Shown: one piece after another, positions 1-9,500 of the stretch
How the letters are laid out: every line of letters begins with the position of its first letter
How positions within the stretch are numbered: position 1 is the first letter of the stretch
Source of the DNA: Pseudomonas fragi
GTDB lineage: Bacteria > Pseudomonadota > Gammaproteobacteria > Pseudomonadales > Pseudomonadaceae
Length of the DNA stretch: 64,000 nt
Reading direction: 5' to 3'
NCBI RefSeq assembly: GCF_025426255.1
Contig: NZ_CP104861.1
Coordinates: 2,604,001 to 2,668,000, forward strand
Position numbers and translations under genes: made by a program
The notes under the pieces: model-generated
The model's database searches: none
What the model was told of the DNA's origin: nothing
Seen by the model: the letters and a program-made list of their open reading frames with translations, nothing else

Positions 1-470
1 GCGGGCAGGCCCAGAGAAATTGACACGATGGGCGCCGTAAAGGAGCGCTCATTCTTGTCTTGGTGCAACGACATTTTGGCGCCTGGAGCGTAGGAATTGA
101 TCAGGCAAGCATCAGGTACAAAACCATTGAACCCTGCCGCTTCGGCTGCCGTTCGCGCCAGTGTGAGAAAGGCTGCAGGCAGGGCTGGCCAGGGCTGGGC
201 GCTTAACGGATCGACAGGGCTGTAACGATAACCGTCGCGGTCGCTAGCCCAGCCCAGATCGCCGCAACTGCTCAAGCGGGCGGACATGGTAAAGCCGCCA
301 GGCGTCTGCATCTGCCGCAAGGGCGATTGGCGCAACACGCCATCAAGGGCCGCCAGCAGTTGGGTGAGTGCGGGCAAGGCGAAGCCGCGAAGCACATACG
401 CCTGATCGCCGATGCGCTCGACCCGGGCGGGCTGCTGCAAATCCTGCTCGGCAAACAGATCCAGAGACAT
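1..470 (-). CDS. alkB: AlkB DNA oxidative demethylase (C-terminus outside window)
   Basis: The reverse strand reads from an ATG at 470 off the left edge, giving about 156 residues. The visible part carries the AlkB-family signature: a GYRYSPVDP stretch (residues 80-88), NSYAPG (125-130) and the iron-binding HxD in LHQDK (H136, D138), then SLGLPA. Members are Fe(II)/2-oxoglutarate dioxygenases that remove 1-methyladenine and 3-methylcytosine from DNA. The second iron-binding histidine and the 2-oxoglutarate-binding arginines lie beyond the edge, so integrity cannot be judged. The gene is apparently a stand-alone repair gene here, with no ada partner in view. Confidence 0.9.
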   Translation of the reverse strand, partial: MSLDLFAEQDLQQPARVERIGDQAYVLRGFALPALTQLLAALDGVLRQSPLRQMQTPGGFTMSARLSSCGDLGWASDRDGYRYSPVDPLSAQPWPALPAAFLTLARTAAEAAGFNGFVPDACLINSYAPGAKMSLHQDKNERSFTAPIVSISLGLP

Positions 471-475
471 GGGGC

Positions 476-643
476 TTAGAGCGCCTTGCTCGCCTTGATG
501 TCGGTGATTACATCGTCTGCATCGTTGTGGAGCTTCTCAAGTGCTGCGCGAGCTTCTTCTTCCGAGCCTGACTGAAGCTGAGCAAACTCAAAACGGCGTT
601 CGTCATTGAGCTTGTACTTGATCACGTACTTGGTAGTTTGCAC
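476..643 (-). CDS. small conserved-looking hypothetical protein (55 aa)
   Basis: A GTG start at 643, preceded by an AGGA ribosome-binding site about 6 nt upstream, opens a 55-residue frame ending 6 bp before alkB. The protein starts QTTKYVIKYKLNDERRFEF and continues with an acidic, charged helix-like segment (SGSEEEARAALEKLHND). No signal peptide or membrane segment is seen. The codon use and the close packing against alkB suggest a real gene, perhaps co-transcribed with it. I do not recognise a family, and function is unknown. Confidence 0.6.
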   Translation of the reverse strand: MQTTKYVIKYKLNDERRFEFAQLQSGSEEEARAALEKLHNDADDVITDIKASKAL

Positions 644-662
644 TGTAATTCCTGCCTTGGGC

Positions 663-965
663 TTAGCGGAGTTTGGAGCTGGAGCGACGTACGATTTTAA
701 TGGTCGGCTGGAAGCTCGGCTTGCGGGTTACGCTGATGGCGCGGGTGGTGACGGTATCAATGGTGATATTCCAGAAACCGGTGCTCGGCGCAGTGATGCG
801 AGCCGGGAAATCCTTGAAAGCACCGCCATGGTAGGAGTGACGGCCACCATTTTTGAAGCTGCGAAAGTGTGCATCGCTCATCAGGCGAATATTGCAGGGT
901 TGGGAGCACTCGATGACGACAATATCGTCTTCGTTAAGGTGCTCGCGCTGGTGAATAAATTTCAT
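663..965 (-). CDS. DUF1883 domain protein
   Basis: A 100-residue protein starting MKFIHQREHLNEDDIVVIEC, with the DUF1883 features of an early cysteine pair, a NGGRHSYHGGAF stretch in the middle and TGFWNITIDTVT near residues 62-73. It ends in a basic tail (IKIVRRSSSKLR). The domain is predicted to be a small all-beta fold. It occurs alone or attached to toxin or TIR-type domains, and its role is unknown. Here it is the stand-alone form on the same strand as the 55-aa gene and alkB. Confidence 0.8.
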   Translation of the reverse strand: MKFIHQREHLNEDDIVVIECSQPCNIRLMSDAHFRSFKNGGRHSYHGGAFKDFPARITAPSTGFWNITIDTVTTRAISVTRKPSFQPTIKIVRRSSSKLR

Positions 966-1175
966 GGGTGCTCCAAAAAGGTGGAATCTGCTGAAAAATC
1001 AGCACGATAGCATGTGCTCGAGCCCCGTCAGGGGGCTAAAGCCGAGTATTATGCCGTGATGCGGGTGAGTTTGACGTAAAACGTGGATAATCCGCCACTA
1101 TTGAGTATTTATTCACTATGACCCGGGAGAAATTCTGAGTTTCTGCGGTCGTAGGGTCTTTAACGGAGAATGTAT

Positions 1176-1526
1176 ATGAAGTGGGGCGTATTAGCGGCGA
1201 TGCTGGTTTTGGGTGGCTGTGCATCTGTCACAGACATAGAACAGACGCTGCCCACGCTGAATGTGATTTCGGGCAAGAAGCCGGACGCCTACGCACAATG
1301 CCTGGTGCAGCAGCTGTCCATCACGCGCAAGGCACCCCAGATCGAACCGCATAAAGAAGGGTTCCGGATCATTGTTCCGCAAAAGCTGACTTCCAATCCA
1401 ACGGCAGTCATCGATATTGAAGAGCGCTCCGGCGGCAGCAGTATCAAGGTCTACGAAAGCATGTCCAATGTGCCGGTGCGTCCGGGAGACATTCGCAAAG
1501 CGGCAACACACTGCATTTCCGGTTGA
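1176..1526 (+). CDS. small lipoprotein, function unknown
   Basis: The protein starts MKWGVLAAMLVLGGCASV, a lipoprotein signal with lipobox LGGC, so it is predicted to be lipidated and membrane anchored. The start at 1176 is preferred over the ATG at 1170 because GGAG (1165-1168) sits 7 nt from it and would nearly touch the upstream one. About 100 mature residues follow, with two further cysteines (YAQCLV and the C-terminal HCISG) that could pair. No family recognised. A strong terminator follows, so it is probably monocistronic. Confidence 0.8.
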   Translation: MKWGVLAAMLVLGGCASVTDIEQTLPTLNVISGKKPDAYAQCLVQQLSITRKAPQIEPHKEGFRIIVPQKLTSNPTAVIDIEERSGGSSIKVYESMSNVPVRPGDIRKAATHCISG

Positions 1527-1562
1527 TTGAAGCGCCGCTTCAGCTCATCCGTAACTGCCCCG

Positions 1563-1600
1563 AACCTGACGACTGCCTTGCGCCGCGTCAGGTTTTTTTT
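1563..1600 (+). terminator. rho-independent terminator of the lipoprotein gene
   Basis: A perfect 9-bp stem AACCTGACG/CGTCAGGTT (1563-1571 and 1586-1594) runs into eight T residues (1593-1600), 36 bp after the stop codon. Confidence 0.85.
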
Positions 1601-1643
1601 CGCGACTTCATTGTAAACAGGCTAAAAGCAGTGTTGTGACCTT

Positions 1644-1695
1644 GTAGGAATTCTCCTACGCTCCATATGCTTATATTTTATAGGCCTAAGCATAT
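1644..1695 (+). promoter_or_regulatory. two dyads upstream of the tsdBA-like pair
   Basis: GTAGGA-ATTC-TCCTAC (1644-1659) is a 6-bp inverted repeat. It is followed at once by ATATGCTTA (1665-1673) and TAAGCATAT (1687-1695), perfect 9-bp arms around an AT-rich 13-nt spacer that may hold the -10 element. The position 20 bp before the cytochrome start suggests operator sites. The regulator is unknown. Confidence 0.4.
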
Positions 1696-1714
1696 AACAA
1701 TAATGGAGCTGGTC

Positions 1715-2359
1715 ATGATTCCACTTAACCGAACGCTATTGAGCAGCGTAATGTTGCTTGTTTTCAGCAACGTTCAGGCGCAACCCAACATCTACTTGCA
1801 GGGCGGAGCCCAGCCGGGCGCAACCGCCTGCGTGGCTTGCCACGGTGCAGATGGCATGGGACTGGCGCCAGCCGGTTTTCCGCGATTAGCCGGTATTTCT
1901 GCCGATTACCTGAGCAAGCAGCTACATGATTTTCAAAGTGGCAAGCGGGTCAGCCCCGTGATGCAACCCTTGGCCAAGGCATTGACGGACCAGGAAATCA
2001 CTTCCGTGACAGGCACTATCGCCGCTATGCCGGCTCCTGCAGTACCCGCCATCAACCGCAGTCGCATGCCCGCCAGCCTGGGTGAGACACTGGCCTTGCG
2101 TGGCGCCTGGGATCGCCAGATCCCCGAGTGCGTCAGCTGTCATGGGCCTGGCGGGGTTGGCGTGGGGAGCGCTTTCCCGCCACTGGCCAATCAGCCTGCG
2201 TTGTACCTGACTGCGCAGTTGAATGCCTGGCGCGATGGCACGCGTAAAAACGATCCAAATGACCTGATGGGCCATATCGCCAAGGCCATGACCGAGGATG
2301 AAATCAAGGCGGTTGCCGACTATTTCGCCACTGTGGGTCACAAGGAGGTCACGCCATGA
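1715..2359 (+). CDS. tsdB: dihaem cytochrome c, TsdB-like electron acceptor
   Basis: Exported dihaem c-type cytochrome of about 214 aa. The start at 1715 is preferred (GGAG at 1705-1708, 6 nt upstream) and gives the signal peptide MIPLNRTLLSSVMLLVFSNV ending near AQA/QP. Two CxxCH haem sites, CVACH and CVSCH, each begin a class-I cytochrome domain of the c4-like type. The stop overlaps the start of the next gene by 4 nt. In Pseudomonas stutzeri the gene before thiosulfate dehydrogenase TsdA encodes TsdB, a dihaem electron acceptor, and this pair matches that order. The assignment rests on family knowledge and gene order; the electron-acceptor role is inferred. Confidence 0.7.
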   Translation: MIPLNRTLLSSVMLLVFSNVQAQPNIYLQGGAQPGATACVACHGADGMGLAPAGFPRLAGISADYLSKQLHDFQSGKRVSPVMQPLAKALTDQEITSVTGTIAAMPAPAVPAINRSRMPASLGETLALRGAWDRQIPECVSCHGPGGVGVGSAFPPLANQPALYLTAQLNAWRDGTRKNDPNDLMGHIAKAMTEDEIKAVADYFATVGHKEVTP

Positions 2360-3279
2360 AAATCCTGATGCCCGTCTGCGCATTTTCGATTCTCCTGAGC
2401 CCGGGAGTGGGGGCGGCGACCATTGCGATGGAGGATCAGTCGCAGATCAAAGTTCCTGTGCCTGCCGAACACATCACCTACTTTCAGCCGCCGCAACAGA
2501 GCGAACTGCCGGACAACGCCTACGGCAAAATGGTCATGGACGGTTATGCCCTGTTTGTCGATACCAAGCGTCAGGCGCCACAGTTCGTTGGCAACGGGCT
2601 TAACTGCACCAACTGCCATCTGGATCAGGGCCGGCTGGCCAACTCGGCGCCGCTCTGGGGCGCTTACCCCATGTACCCGGCGTATCGAAAGAAGAACGAC
2701 AAGGTCAATACTTTTGCCGAACGCCTGCAAGGCTGCTTTCAATTCAGCATGAACGGTGGCAAGCCTCCGGCGGCCGATAGCAGGGAAATTACAGCTCTCT
2801 CGACATATGCCTACTGGCTGTCGACCAAGGCTCCTGTAGGTGTTGAGCTGCCTGGTCGCGGCTACCCCGATGTGTCAGAGCCTAAAGGTGGCTACAACCT
2901 GGTGCGTGGTGCGGCTGTGTACAAGGATCAGTGCGCGATTTGTCATGGCGACAACGGACAAGGGCAAAAGGCTGGCGATGATTACGTAATGCCGCCGCTA
3001 TGGGGCAAAGAGTCCTACAACTGGGGAGCTGGCATGCACAGGATCAATACGGCGGCCTCGTTTATCAAACACAACATGCCGCTGGGCAAGCCCAACAGTT
3101 TGAGTGACGAGCAGGCGTGGGATGTAGCGGCGTATGTAAACACCCATGAACGGCCACAGGACCCACGCTTGGTCGAGGGATCAGTGGAAAAAACCCGGCT
3201 CAAGTACCATGCCAATGACGGGGTAAACGTCTACGGCCAGACCGTGAATGGCGTGCTGATCGGACAAGGCGTCCAATAA
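2356..3279 (+). CDS. tsdA: thiosulfate dehydrogenase-like dihaem cytochrome (TsdA)
   Basis: A 307-aa protein with a cleavable signal peptide (about residues 1-20) and two haem sites, CTNCH (84-88) and CAICH (193-197). A cysteine at 127, inside RLQGCFQFSMNG, lies about 40 residues after the first haem. In TsdA a cysteine at this position is the unusual axial iron ligand of the catalytic haem. M241 (HNMPLG) may be the ligand of haem 2. TsdA joins two thiosulfates to tetrathionate in the periplasm and passes electrons to a cytochrome. ATGA overlap with the upstream cytochrome implies coupled translation. A different c-type electron-transfer role cannot be excluded. Confidence 0.72.
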   Translation: MKILMPVCAFSILLSPGVGAATIAMEDQSQIKVPVPAEHITYFQPPQQSELPDNAYGKMVMDGYALFVDTKRQAPQFVGNGLNCTNCHLDQGRLANSAPLWGAYPMYPAYRKKNDKVNTFAERLQGCFQFSMNGGKPPAADSREITALSTYAYWLSTKAPVGVELPGRGYPDVSEPKGGYNLVRGAAVYKDQCAICHGDNGQGQKAGDDYVMPPLWGKESYNWGAGMHRINTAASFIKHNMPLGKPNSLSDEQAWDVAAYVNTHERPQDPRLVEGSVEKTRLKYHANDGVNVYGQTVNGVLIGQGVQ

Positions 3280-3285
3280 CCGCTA

Positions 3286-3316
3286 ATGCCGCTGAAGCCT
3301 TGCGCTTTAGCGGCAT
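3286..3316. terminator. hairpin between convergent genes
   Basis: A perfect 8-bp stem ATGCCGCT/AGCGGCAT (3286-3293 and 3309-3316) lies just after the tsdA-like stop and before the convergent lipoprotein stop. There is no clear T tract, so it is a weak or bidirectional terminator at best. Confidence 0.45.
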
Positions 3317-3329
3317 CCGTCAACAAACC

Positions 3330-3611
3330 CTATTTGCACGTAACCACAATATTTCGGCTGTTGAAATTACCCACATCGACGCCCAAGGTCTTGTCGTCTT
3401 CCCTGATCGCAGGCGAACCATTTCTGCCGACGATGTTGTATCCCGTACCGGCGCAAGAGGCGTCCGCCTTTTCGTAGCACTTGGCCCACGACATGGCCTC
3501 GCCCGAGCAGTCTATGCTCAGTCCTTGTTTGCCGTCGGCAAGGTAGGTATTGGACGCTGTTGCACAACCGCCTAGTGAAACCAGAGCGAGCAAGGTCAGA
3601 ATTTTTTTCAT
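3330..3611 (-). CDS. small lipoprotein with four mature cysteines
   Basis: A 93-aa protein with signal MKKILTLLALVSLGGCATA (lipobox LGGC). The mature part has cysteines in SIDCSG, AKCYEK, ASCAG and the C-terminal VTCK, plus a GYNIVGRNGSP segment. This layout recalls small Gram-negative envelope lipoproteins whose four cysteines form two disulfides. I know of no function. It is convergent with tsdA and on the same strand as the next small gene upstream. Confidence 0.75.
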   Translation of the reverse strand: MKKILTLLALVSLGGCATASNTYLADGKQGLSIDCSGEAMSWAKCYEKADASCAGTGYNIVGRNGSPAIREDDKTLGVDVGNFNSRNIVVTCK

Positions 3612-3638
3612 CGAAGTGTTGTCATCACGAAAGTAGGG

Positions 3639-3827
3639 TTAGTTTTTCTTGTTGCGCCGACGGGCTGGTGGCGCAGGCTGGTCCTGAAGCACCGAAGCCA
3701 CCTCAATGGCCGCTTCCTGCGTGTTGAATGGACCTGCAATGTTTTCGCCGGATGCGTCAAACACGCACCATTCGCCCGTTTCGTTGGGTTTGATTTCGTA
3801 ACCGTTGACGCTGATGGGTGCGGACAT
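3639..3827 (-). CDS. small hypothetical protein (62 aa)
   Basis: The protein starts MSAPISVNGYEIKPNETGEW, contains an EWCVFD...GPFNTQEAAIEVAS segment and ends in a basic tail, PPARRRNKKN. No signal peptide or membrane helix. The GPFNTQEAA phrase resembles small proteins that wrap a short beta sheet against a helix. It may share a transcript with the lipoprotein 27 bp downstream. The upstream 278 bp to galU (3828-4105) holds no convincing gene. Confidence 0.6.
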   Translation of the reverse strand: MSAPISVNGYEIKPNETGEWCVFDASGENIAGPFNTQEAAIEVASVLQDQPAPPARRRNKKN

Positions 3828-4105
3828 CTAAGAACTGCCTTGTTAGCTGCATGAATTGCGTGATGATAGCGCAAGGGCATTACGGGTGTTGCCAGTATGT
3901 GAGCAGGTATTTACAAGCGGGCAGGCGTGCGGTTTTATTGGTTGGAACACCCGCTGGGGAACAACCCGCAACAATAGCAATGGAACTAATGCCCTAAATA
4001 TTTATCTACGTTGGCATCAGTTTGCTATCGAGAGGCATTGTAACGTCGATGCCGCCTGATTAGACTGCGCCAAATTTGGAACACACAGCCCTTTTAAGGA
4101 CTCAT

Positions 4106-4945
4106 ATGATCAAGAAATGCTTGTTCCCAGCAGCCGGCTACGGCACTCGCTTTTTGCCAGCGACCAAGGCCATGCCTAAAGAAATGCTGCCGGTGGTGAA
4201 CAAGCCACTGATCCAGTACGGGGTTGAAGAAGCACTGGATGCTGGCTTGACTGAAATTTCCATCGTGACAGGACGTGGCAAACGCGCACTGGAAGACCAC
4301 TTCGACATCAGCTACGAGCTGGAAAACCAGATCAAGGGTACTGATAAAGAAAAGTACCTGGTCGGTATCCGTCGTCTGCTGAGCGAATGTTCGTTCTCTT
4401 ACACCCGTCAAACCGAAATGAAAGGTCTGGGTCACGCAATTCTGACCGGCCGCCCACTGATCGGTGACGAACCCTTTGCCGTAGTACTGGCGGACGACTT
4501 GTGCGTCAACCTGGAAGGCGACGGCGTTCTGACGCAAATGGTTAAGCTGTACAACCAGTACCGCTGCACCATCATTGCGATCCAGGAAGTTGATCCGGCA
4601 GAGACCAACAAGTACGGCGTGATCGCTGGCGAAATGATCGGCGATGATCTGTACCGCGTGCGCAACATGGTTGAAAAACCGGCACCGGAAGACGCACCGT
4701 CGAACCTGGCCATCATTGGCCGTTACATTCTGACCCCGGACATCTTCGACCTGATCAAACAGACCGAACCGGGCAAAGGCGGCGAAATCCAGATTACCGA
4801 CGCCCTGATGAAACAGGCACAGAACGGTTGCGTGATCGCGTACAAATTCAAAGGCCAACGTTTTGACTGCGGTGGCGCTGAAGGCTACATCGAAGCAACC
4901 AACTTCTGCTTCGAAAACTTCTACAAAACCGGCAAGGCTTACTAA
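4106..4945 (+). CDS. galU: UTP--glucose-1-phosphate uridylyltransferase
   Basis: GalU makes UDP-glucose from UTP and glucose-1-phosphate in the cytoplasm. The 279-aa product starts MIKKCLFPAAGYGTRFLPAT, the nucleotide-binding signature with the G-x-GTRF loop, followed by KAMPKEMLPVVNKP. The start at 4106 follows AAGGA (4096-4100); an upstream in-frame ATG has no such site. UDP-glucose is the substrate of the cellulose synthase encoded 9 kb downstream, so the product feeds that pathway even though galU is not in its operon. A strong terminator follows. Confidence 0.95.
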   Translation: MIKKCLFPAAGYGTRFLPATKAMPKEMLPVVNKPLIQYGVEEALDAGLTEISIVTGRGKRALEDHFDISYELENQIKGTDKEKYLVGIRRLLSECSFSYTRQTEMKGLGHAILTGRPLIGDEPFAVVLADDLCVNLEGDGVLTQMVKLYNQYRCTIIAIQEVDPAETNKYGVIAGEMIGDDLYRVRNMVEKPAPEDAPSNLAIIGRYILTPDIFDLIKQTEPGKGGEIQITDALMKQAQNGCVIAYKFKGQRFDCGGAEGYIEATNFCFENFYKTGKAY

Positions 4946-4974
4946 AAGCGCGGTGTTGTAGAGAGCTTCAAGAC

Positions 4975-5003
4975 AAAGCCACCCTCGGGTGGCTTTTTCG
5001 TTT
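4975..5003 (+). terminator. galU rho-independent terminator
   Basis: AAAGCCACCC-tcg-GGTGGCTTT stem beginning at 4975, followed by two T tracts, about 30 bp after the galU stop. Confidence 0.88.
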
Positions 5004-5079
5004 TTTTGCCTTCGGCAACCTCCCGCGCTGGTCAATCGCGCTGGAGTGATTATGCTGATGGCCTGCCTAGGAGAGAGAA

Positions 5080-6438
5080 ATGGCCTACGAATTTGATTTG
5101 TTTGTAATTGGTGCGGGTTCTGGTGGCGTGCGTGCTGCGCGTTTTGCTGCAGGTTTCGGTGCAAAAGTTGCTGTGGCCGAAAGCCGCTACTTGGGCGGGA
5201 CGTGCGTCAACGTTGGCTGCGTCCCCAAGAAACTGCTGGTCTACGGTGCGCATTTTGCGGATGACTTCGAGCAGGCCTCAGGCTTTGGCTGGACGCTTGG
5301 CGAAGCCAACTTTGACTGGGCAACCCTGATCGCCAACAAGGATCGCGAGATCAATCGCCTGAACGGCATTTACCGCAACCTGCTGGTCAACAGTGGCGTG
5401 ACCTTGATCGAAGGCCACGCGAAACTGACCGGGCCTAATGAGGTGGAAATCAACGGTCAGCGCCACACTGCCAAACATATCCTGATCGCAACCGGTGGCT
5501 GGCCGCAAATCCCTGAAATCCCGGGCCATGAGCACGCAATCAGTTCCAACGAGGCGTTTTTCCTCAAGGAGCTGCCCAAGCGTGTGCTGGTGGTGGGCGG
5601 TGGCTATATCGCGGTTGAGTTTGCCGGGATTTTCCACGGCTTGGGGGCCGAAACCTCCTTGCTGTATCGCGGCGACATGTTCCTGCGCGGTTTTGATGGA
5701 GCAGTGCGCAAGCATTTGCATGAAGAACTGACCCGTCGCGGTATGGACGTGCAGTTCAATGCCGATATTGAGCGTATCGACAAGCAGGCCGATGGCAGCC
5801 TCAAGGCCACGCTTAAAGACGGGCGCGAGCTGATTGCCGATTGCGTGTTTTACGCCACTGGCCGTCGCCCGATGCTCGACAACCTGGGCCTGGAGAACAC
5901 CGAGGTCAAACTCGACAAGCGCGGTTTTGTCGAAGTGGACGATCTGTACCAGAGTGCCGAACCGTCGATTCTGGCCATTGGTGATGTTATCGGCCGCGTA
6001 CAATTGACACCGGTGGCGCTGGCAGAAGGCATGGCGGTTGCACGTCGACTGTTCAAGCCTGAGCAATACCGTGCGGTGGATTACCGGATGATCCCGACAG
6101 CGGTGTTCAGCCTGCCCAACATCGGCACCGTGGGCCTGAGCGAAGAACAGGCAATTGAAGCGGGGCACAAGGTGCAGATTTTCGAGAGCAGCTTTCGGCC
6201 GATGAAACTGACGCTCACTGAGTGCCAGGAGCGTACGCTGATGAAGCTGGTGGTCGATGCGCAAACCGATAAGGTGCTGGGTTGCCACATGGTTGGCCCG
6301 CAAGCCGGTGAGATCGTGCAGGGGTTGGCGATTGCCCTGAAAGCAGGCGCGACCAAGCAGCATTTCGACGAAACCATCGGTGTTCACCCGACGGCTGCCG
6401 AAGAGTTCGTGACCATGCGTACGCCGGTCAAGCGCTAA
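5080..6438 (+). CDS. gor: glutathione-disulfide reductase
   Basis: Cytoplasmic flavoenzyme that reduces oxidised glutathione with NADPH. The 452-aa protein has an N-terminal FAD fold ([14 protein letters not shown]), the redox disulfide [13 protein letters not shown], the NAD(P)-binding [10 protein letters not shown] near residue 172, and a C-terminal HPTAAEE with the catalytic His-Glu pair. Length matches the family (about 450). An AGGAGAG-like site precedes the ATG. Trypanothione or mercuric reductases share the architecture, but the lack of extra domains and the core-genome setting favour gor. Confidence 0.93.
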   Translation: MAYEFDLFVIGAGSGGVRAARFAAGFGAKVAVAESRYLGGTCVNVGCVPKKLLVYGAHFADDFEQASGFGWTLGEANFDWATLIANKDREINRLNGIYRNLLVNSGVTLIEGHAKLTGPNEVEINGQRHTAKHILIATGGWPQIPEIPGHEHAISSNEAFFLKELPKRVLVVGGGYIAVEFAGIFHGLGAETSLLYRGDMFLRGFDGAVRKHLHEELTRRGMDVQFNADIERIDKQADGSLKATLKDGRELIADCVFYATGRRPMLDNLGLENTEVKLDKRGFVEVDDLYQSAEPSILAIGDVIGRVQLTPVALAEGMAVARRLFKPEQYRAVDYRMIPTAVFSLPNIGTVGLSEEQAIEAGHKVQIFESSFRPMKLTLTECQERTLMKLVVDAQTDKVLGCHMVGPQAGEIVQGLAIALKAGATKQHFDETIGVHPTAAEEFVTMRTPVKR

Positions 6439-6446
6439 CCGCCAAT

Positions 6447-6537
6447 GTAGCCGCTGCCGAGGAACAAAGGCTGCGATGGGCCGGGAAGGGTGGGTCTTCG
6501 CCCCTTATCGCAGCCTTCGTTCTTCGGCAGCGGCTAC
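6447..6537. repeat. paired REP element (REPIN) between convergent gor and bcsC
   Basis: Two arms of about 31 bp, 6447-6477 and 6507-6537, are near-perfect reverse complements. The left arm begins GTAGCCGCTGCCGA and ends GGCTGCGAT. The 29-nt centre is GC rich. This is the shape of Pseudomonas REPINs. Placed between two converging genes, it probably also acts as a bidirectional terminator. A related single element is at 23354-23399. Confidence 0.8.
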
Positions 6538-6549
6538 AATCAGGCGCCG

Positions 6550-9500
6550 TTATCTGAAGTCGGCATAAGGTATCAACGGTTGCACCGGCATCGGCAAGTT
6601 GCCTTGCCAAGTATCGAAGGTATAGCGCAGATAAAGCATCGCCCGGCTTGGGGCGTAGCTTTCACTGTGCTGATAGAGCAAGCCGCCTCCCAGCACCAGG
6701 TTGTCCGTCAGCCTGCGCTCCACCAGCCCTTGTAAACGATAGCCAATGCCTGTGCTGCTGCCGCCCGAAGTTTGTCCCAGGGGGTCGGCCAGCTTGTAGC
6801 CTTCCTGATCCACCACCTGCAGGATCTTGTCATTCAGCCCGCTGAGCGGGTACAGGTCGTTGGCATCGCTTTTGGAATACGACCAACTCACCGAGCTTTC
6901 CAGTGACACCGACCAGTTCGGGGTGCGGAATGCGTAGTTCAGCGGTACGCCAATCGAGTAGTACTTCTGCGGGCTGTAATAACCGCCCTGGCCCAGGGTG
7001 TACTCGCTCAAGTCCTTGTCATAACCCCAGTACATCAGCGTCAGGCCGGTGCGCATACGCTCGTCGGCGCGTTCGACCAAGCGATAGTAATAACCCGCCA
7101 TGGCTGTGCTCTTGTGGTTGTCTTCGACATTCTTGCCGCGTAACCAGTGCTGCCCCAGGCTGGCCCAGACACCGTCCACGCCACCTTCGTCGTGGCTCAG
7201 GCTCAGGGTCAGACCGTTCGAGGTCACGCCGCCCCAGGTGACGCCGGTATTGGGATCGGTTGCACCGGCATAAGACAGGATTGAGTTGCTCAATGGGCGA
7301 CGCGAACCGGTCAGAGTCCAGCCCACTGAAGCAATCTTGCTGCTGTAGGCTACGCCTCCCAGCCAATTGGGTACTTTGAAGGTATCCGGAGTGCGGCCGA
7401 TATCGACGTTCCAGACCTCGTTTTTCCAACCGGCCGCCATCATGGTGCCGTTAGCCGATTGAGTACGGTCATCGCAACCCGAGAAGTTCGGGCCACTGGT
7501 GCCCTTGCGATTGACCGCCACCGCACAGGTGCCGTAATTCTCACGAACGAGGCCGTCCGGATCGGCCTTGAATTGACCCGCGTCCATACTCAGCTGTTCG
7601 GCCCGGACAAACCCGGTGCCATCGGCAATCGGCAGGTCCAGCTGCAGGATGGTGGTGCGCGTGTCGGTATCGGAAGTACCGGCAGAGGCTTTGTCCGAAC
7701 GCCAGCCGTAATCGGTGTACAGGTGAACCGTAGGGTTTTGCCGCTGGTACAGTTCATCCACATCACTGCGCAGGCTACTGGCCAGCCATTGGTCATCGTC
7801 CTTTTCGCGACTGGCCATGGTCATGGCGCGATTGTCACGTGGGTTAGCCTGCTCAGGTGCAAGCAAGCCCGCTGCGGCCATGCTTTTGGCGTAGTAGTCC
7901 AGCGCCTGTTGCGGTTGCTTGACCGCTATCAGCCGTGCCGCATCGCGGTACATCAGAGGGTCGGCCTGGGGTGACTTGAGTAACTGGGCATAAATGGCCT
8001 GGGCCTTGTCGGGCTCGCCCACGGCGACCCAGGCATTGGCCACACGACGTTGTTGCGAAGGAGTCAGCACAGTCCCTGGTGCGGGCTGGAACTGTGCCAG
8101 CTGCTGGCGGGCAGGGGGCAGTTGCTGACTGGCAATCAGGGTTTCGATTTGCCCCAGTCGTGCATCAGTATTGCCAGGTTGCTTTCTCAACACCTGGGCA
8201 TAGAGATTTTGCGCCTGGGTAAAATCTCCACGCTCCTGGGCCCAACCGGCGACCGTCATCAGGTCGTCGTTATCCGGGTTCTTCATCAGCAGGGCAATGG
8301 CCTGCGGCTCTTGTCCGGCAGCCCGCAGGCTATCGGCGCGGGCCACCAGTACGTTGCGTTGCAAGCGGGTGTCCAGTTCACGCATGGAGTCGGTCCACTG
8401 CGTCTTGGGCAGTTGCTCCAGCACGCTCAAGGCACTGGCATCACGATCGGTACCCGACAGGTAAAGCGCATAGGCATACAGTGCTTCGGGGTTTTGCCCC
8501 TGACGGCGAATCAGTTGCTTGAAGCTGTCATCTGCCGCACCCGGTTGGTTGATTTCACGCTGGGCGTTTGCCAGGCGGTAAGTCAGCCAAGGTTCATCGG
8601 GGGTCAGCTCACGAATCTTGCTGAGCAACGCCACGACTTGCGGCCAGTCCTTGCGTGCCGCCGCCGCGTCGGCTTGCTGGTTCAGTTCGTCCAGCGCCAT
8701 GCTCTGGCGCAGCCCGGCGAAGTCCTTTTGACTGGAAGGTGGCAGGCTATTGAGAAAATCCTTGGCTTTTTGTGGTGACTGCGCGCTGTACAAGCGCACC
8801 AGAGCACGGACGGCACCGCCATTGCCGGGCTCCAGGCGTCGGGCCTGCAACAGCAAGGCTTCGGCCTGGATGTCGTTGTGTTCGGCGAGGGCAATGTTTG
8901 CCAGCCCGATCACCGGGTCGGCATCGCTGGCCTTGGCCTTGCGCGCCTGGGTATAGGCTTTGCGCGCCACTGCAAGGTTATTCTGCTCCAGGGCCTTGTC
9001 GCCCTGGCTGAGCAGCATGCGGTAGCGGCTGGCATCCATCAGGTCCTGCCACTTGCTGATATTGGAGGTGTCCTGATCCTTGGTCCGCGCCGTGGCGAAG
9101 TTGGCACTCGACTCTGCATAGCGGCCCTGGCGAAACAGGGCCATGCCCAGCGCGCCATAAAGGGTCGGATCTTCGGGGTATTGCTTGAGGGCACGGCGCA
9201 ACAGGCCTTCAGCTGCAACCGGGTTGCGCGACTGATCGATCATCTGCTTGCCTTGTGCCCCGGCAATCCAGGCCGGGTCGCCGAGCAAATGCTGCTGCTG
9301 TTGCAGGTTTTTACTGGCTTCGCCGATCAGTGGCGAGGACGGGTAACGGCCGACAAACGATTGCCAGGCCCGGGCCGTAGAGCCATTGACGGGCAATGTA
9401 TTGAGGTAGATGTATTCGCGCTCGGCCGCCGCGTTACTGGCCAGCGGATCGGTGGACAGTTGTTGCAATACGGCCAGGGCTTCGGGGGCGCGGTTTTCCC

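Noticed and set aside
4094..5164. 356-codon frame antisense to galU and gor
   Set aside because: Runs across a terminator and two well-supported genes; no motif.
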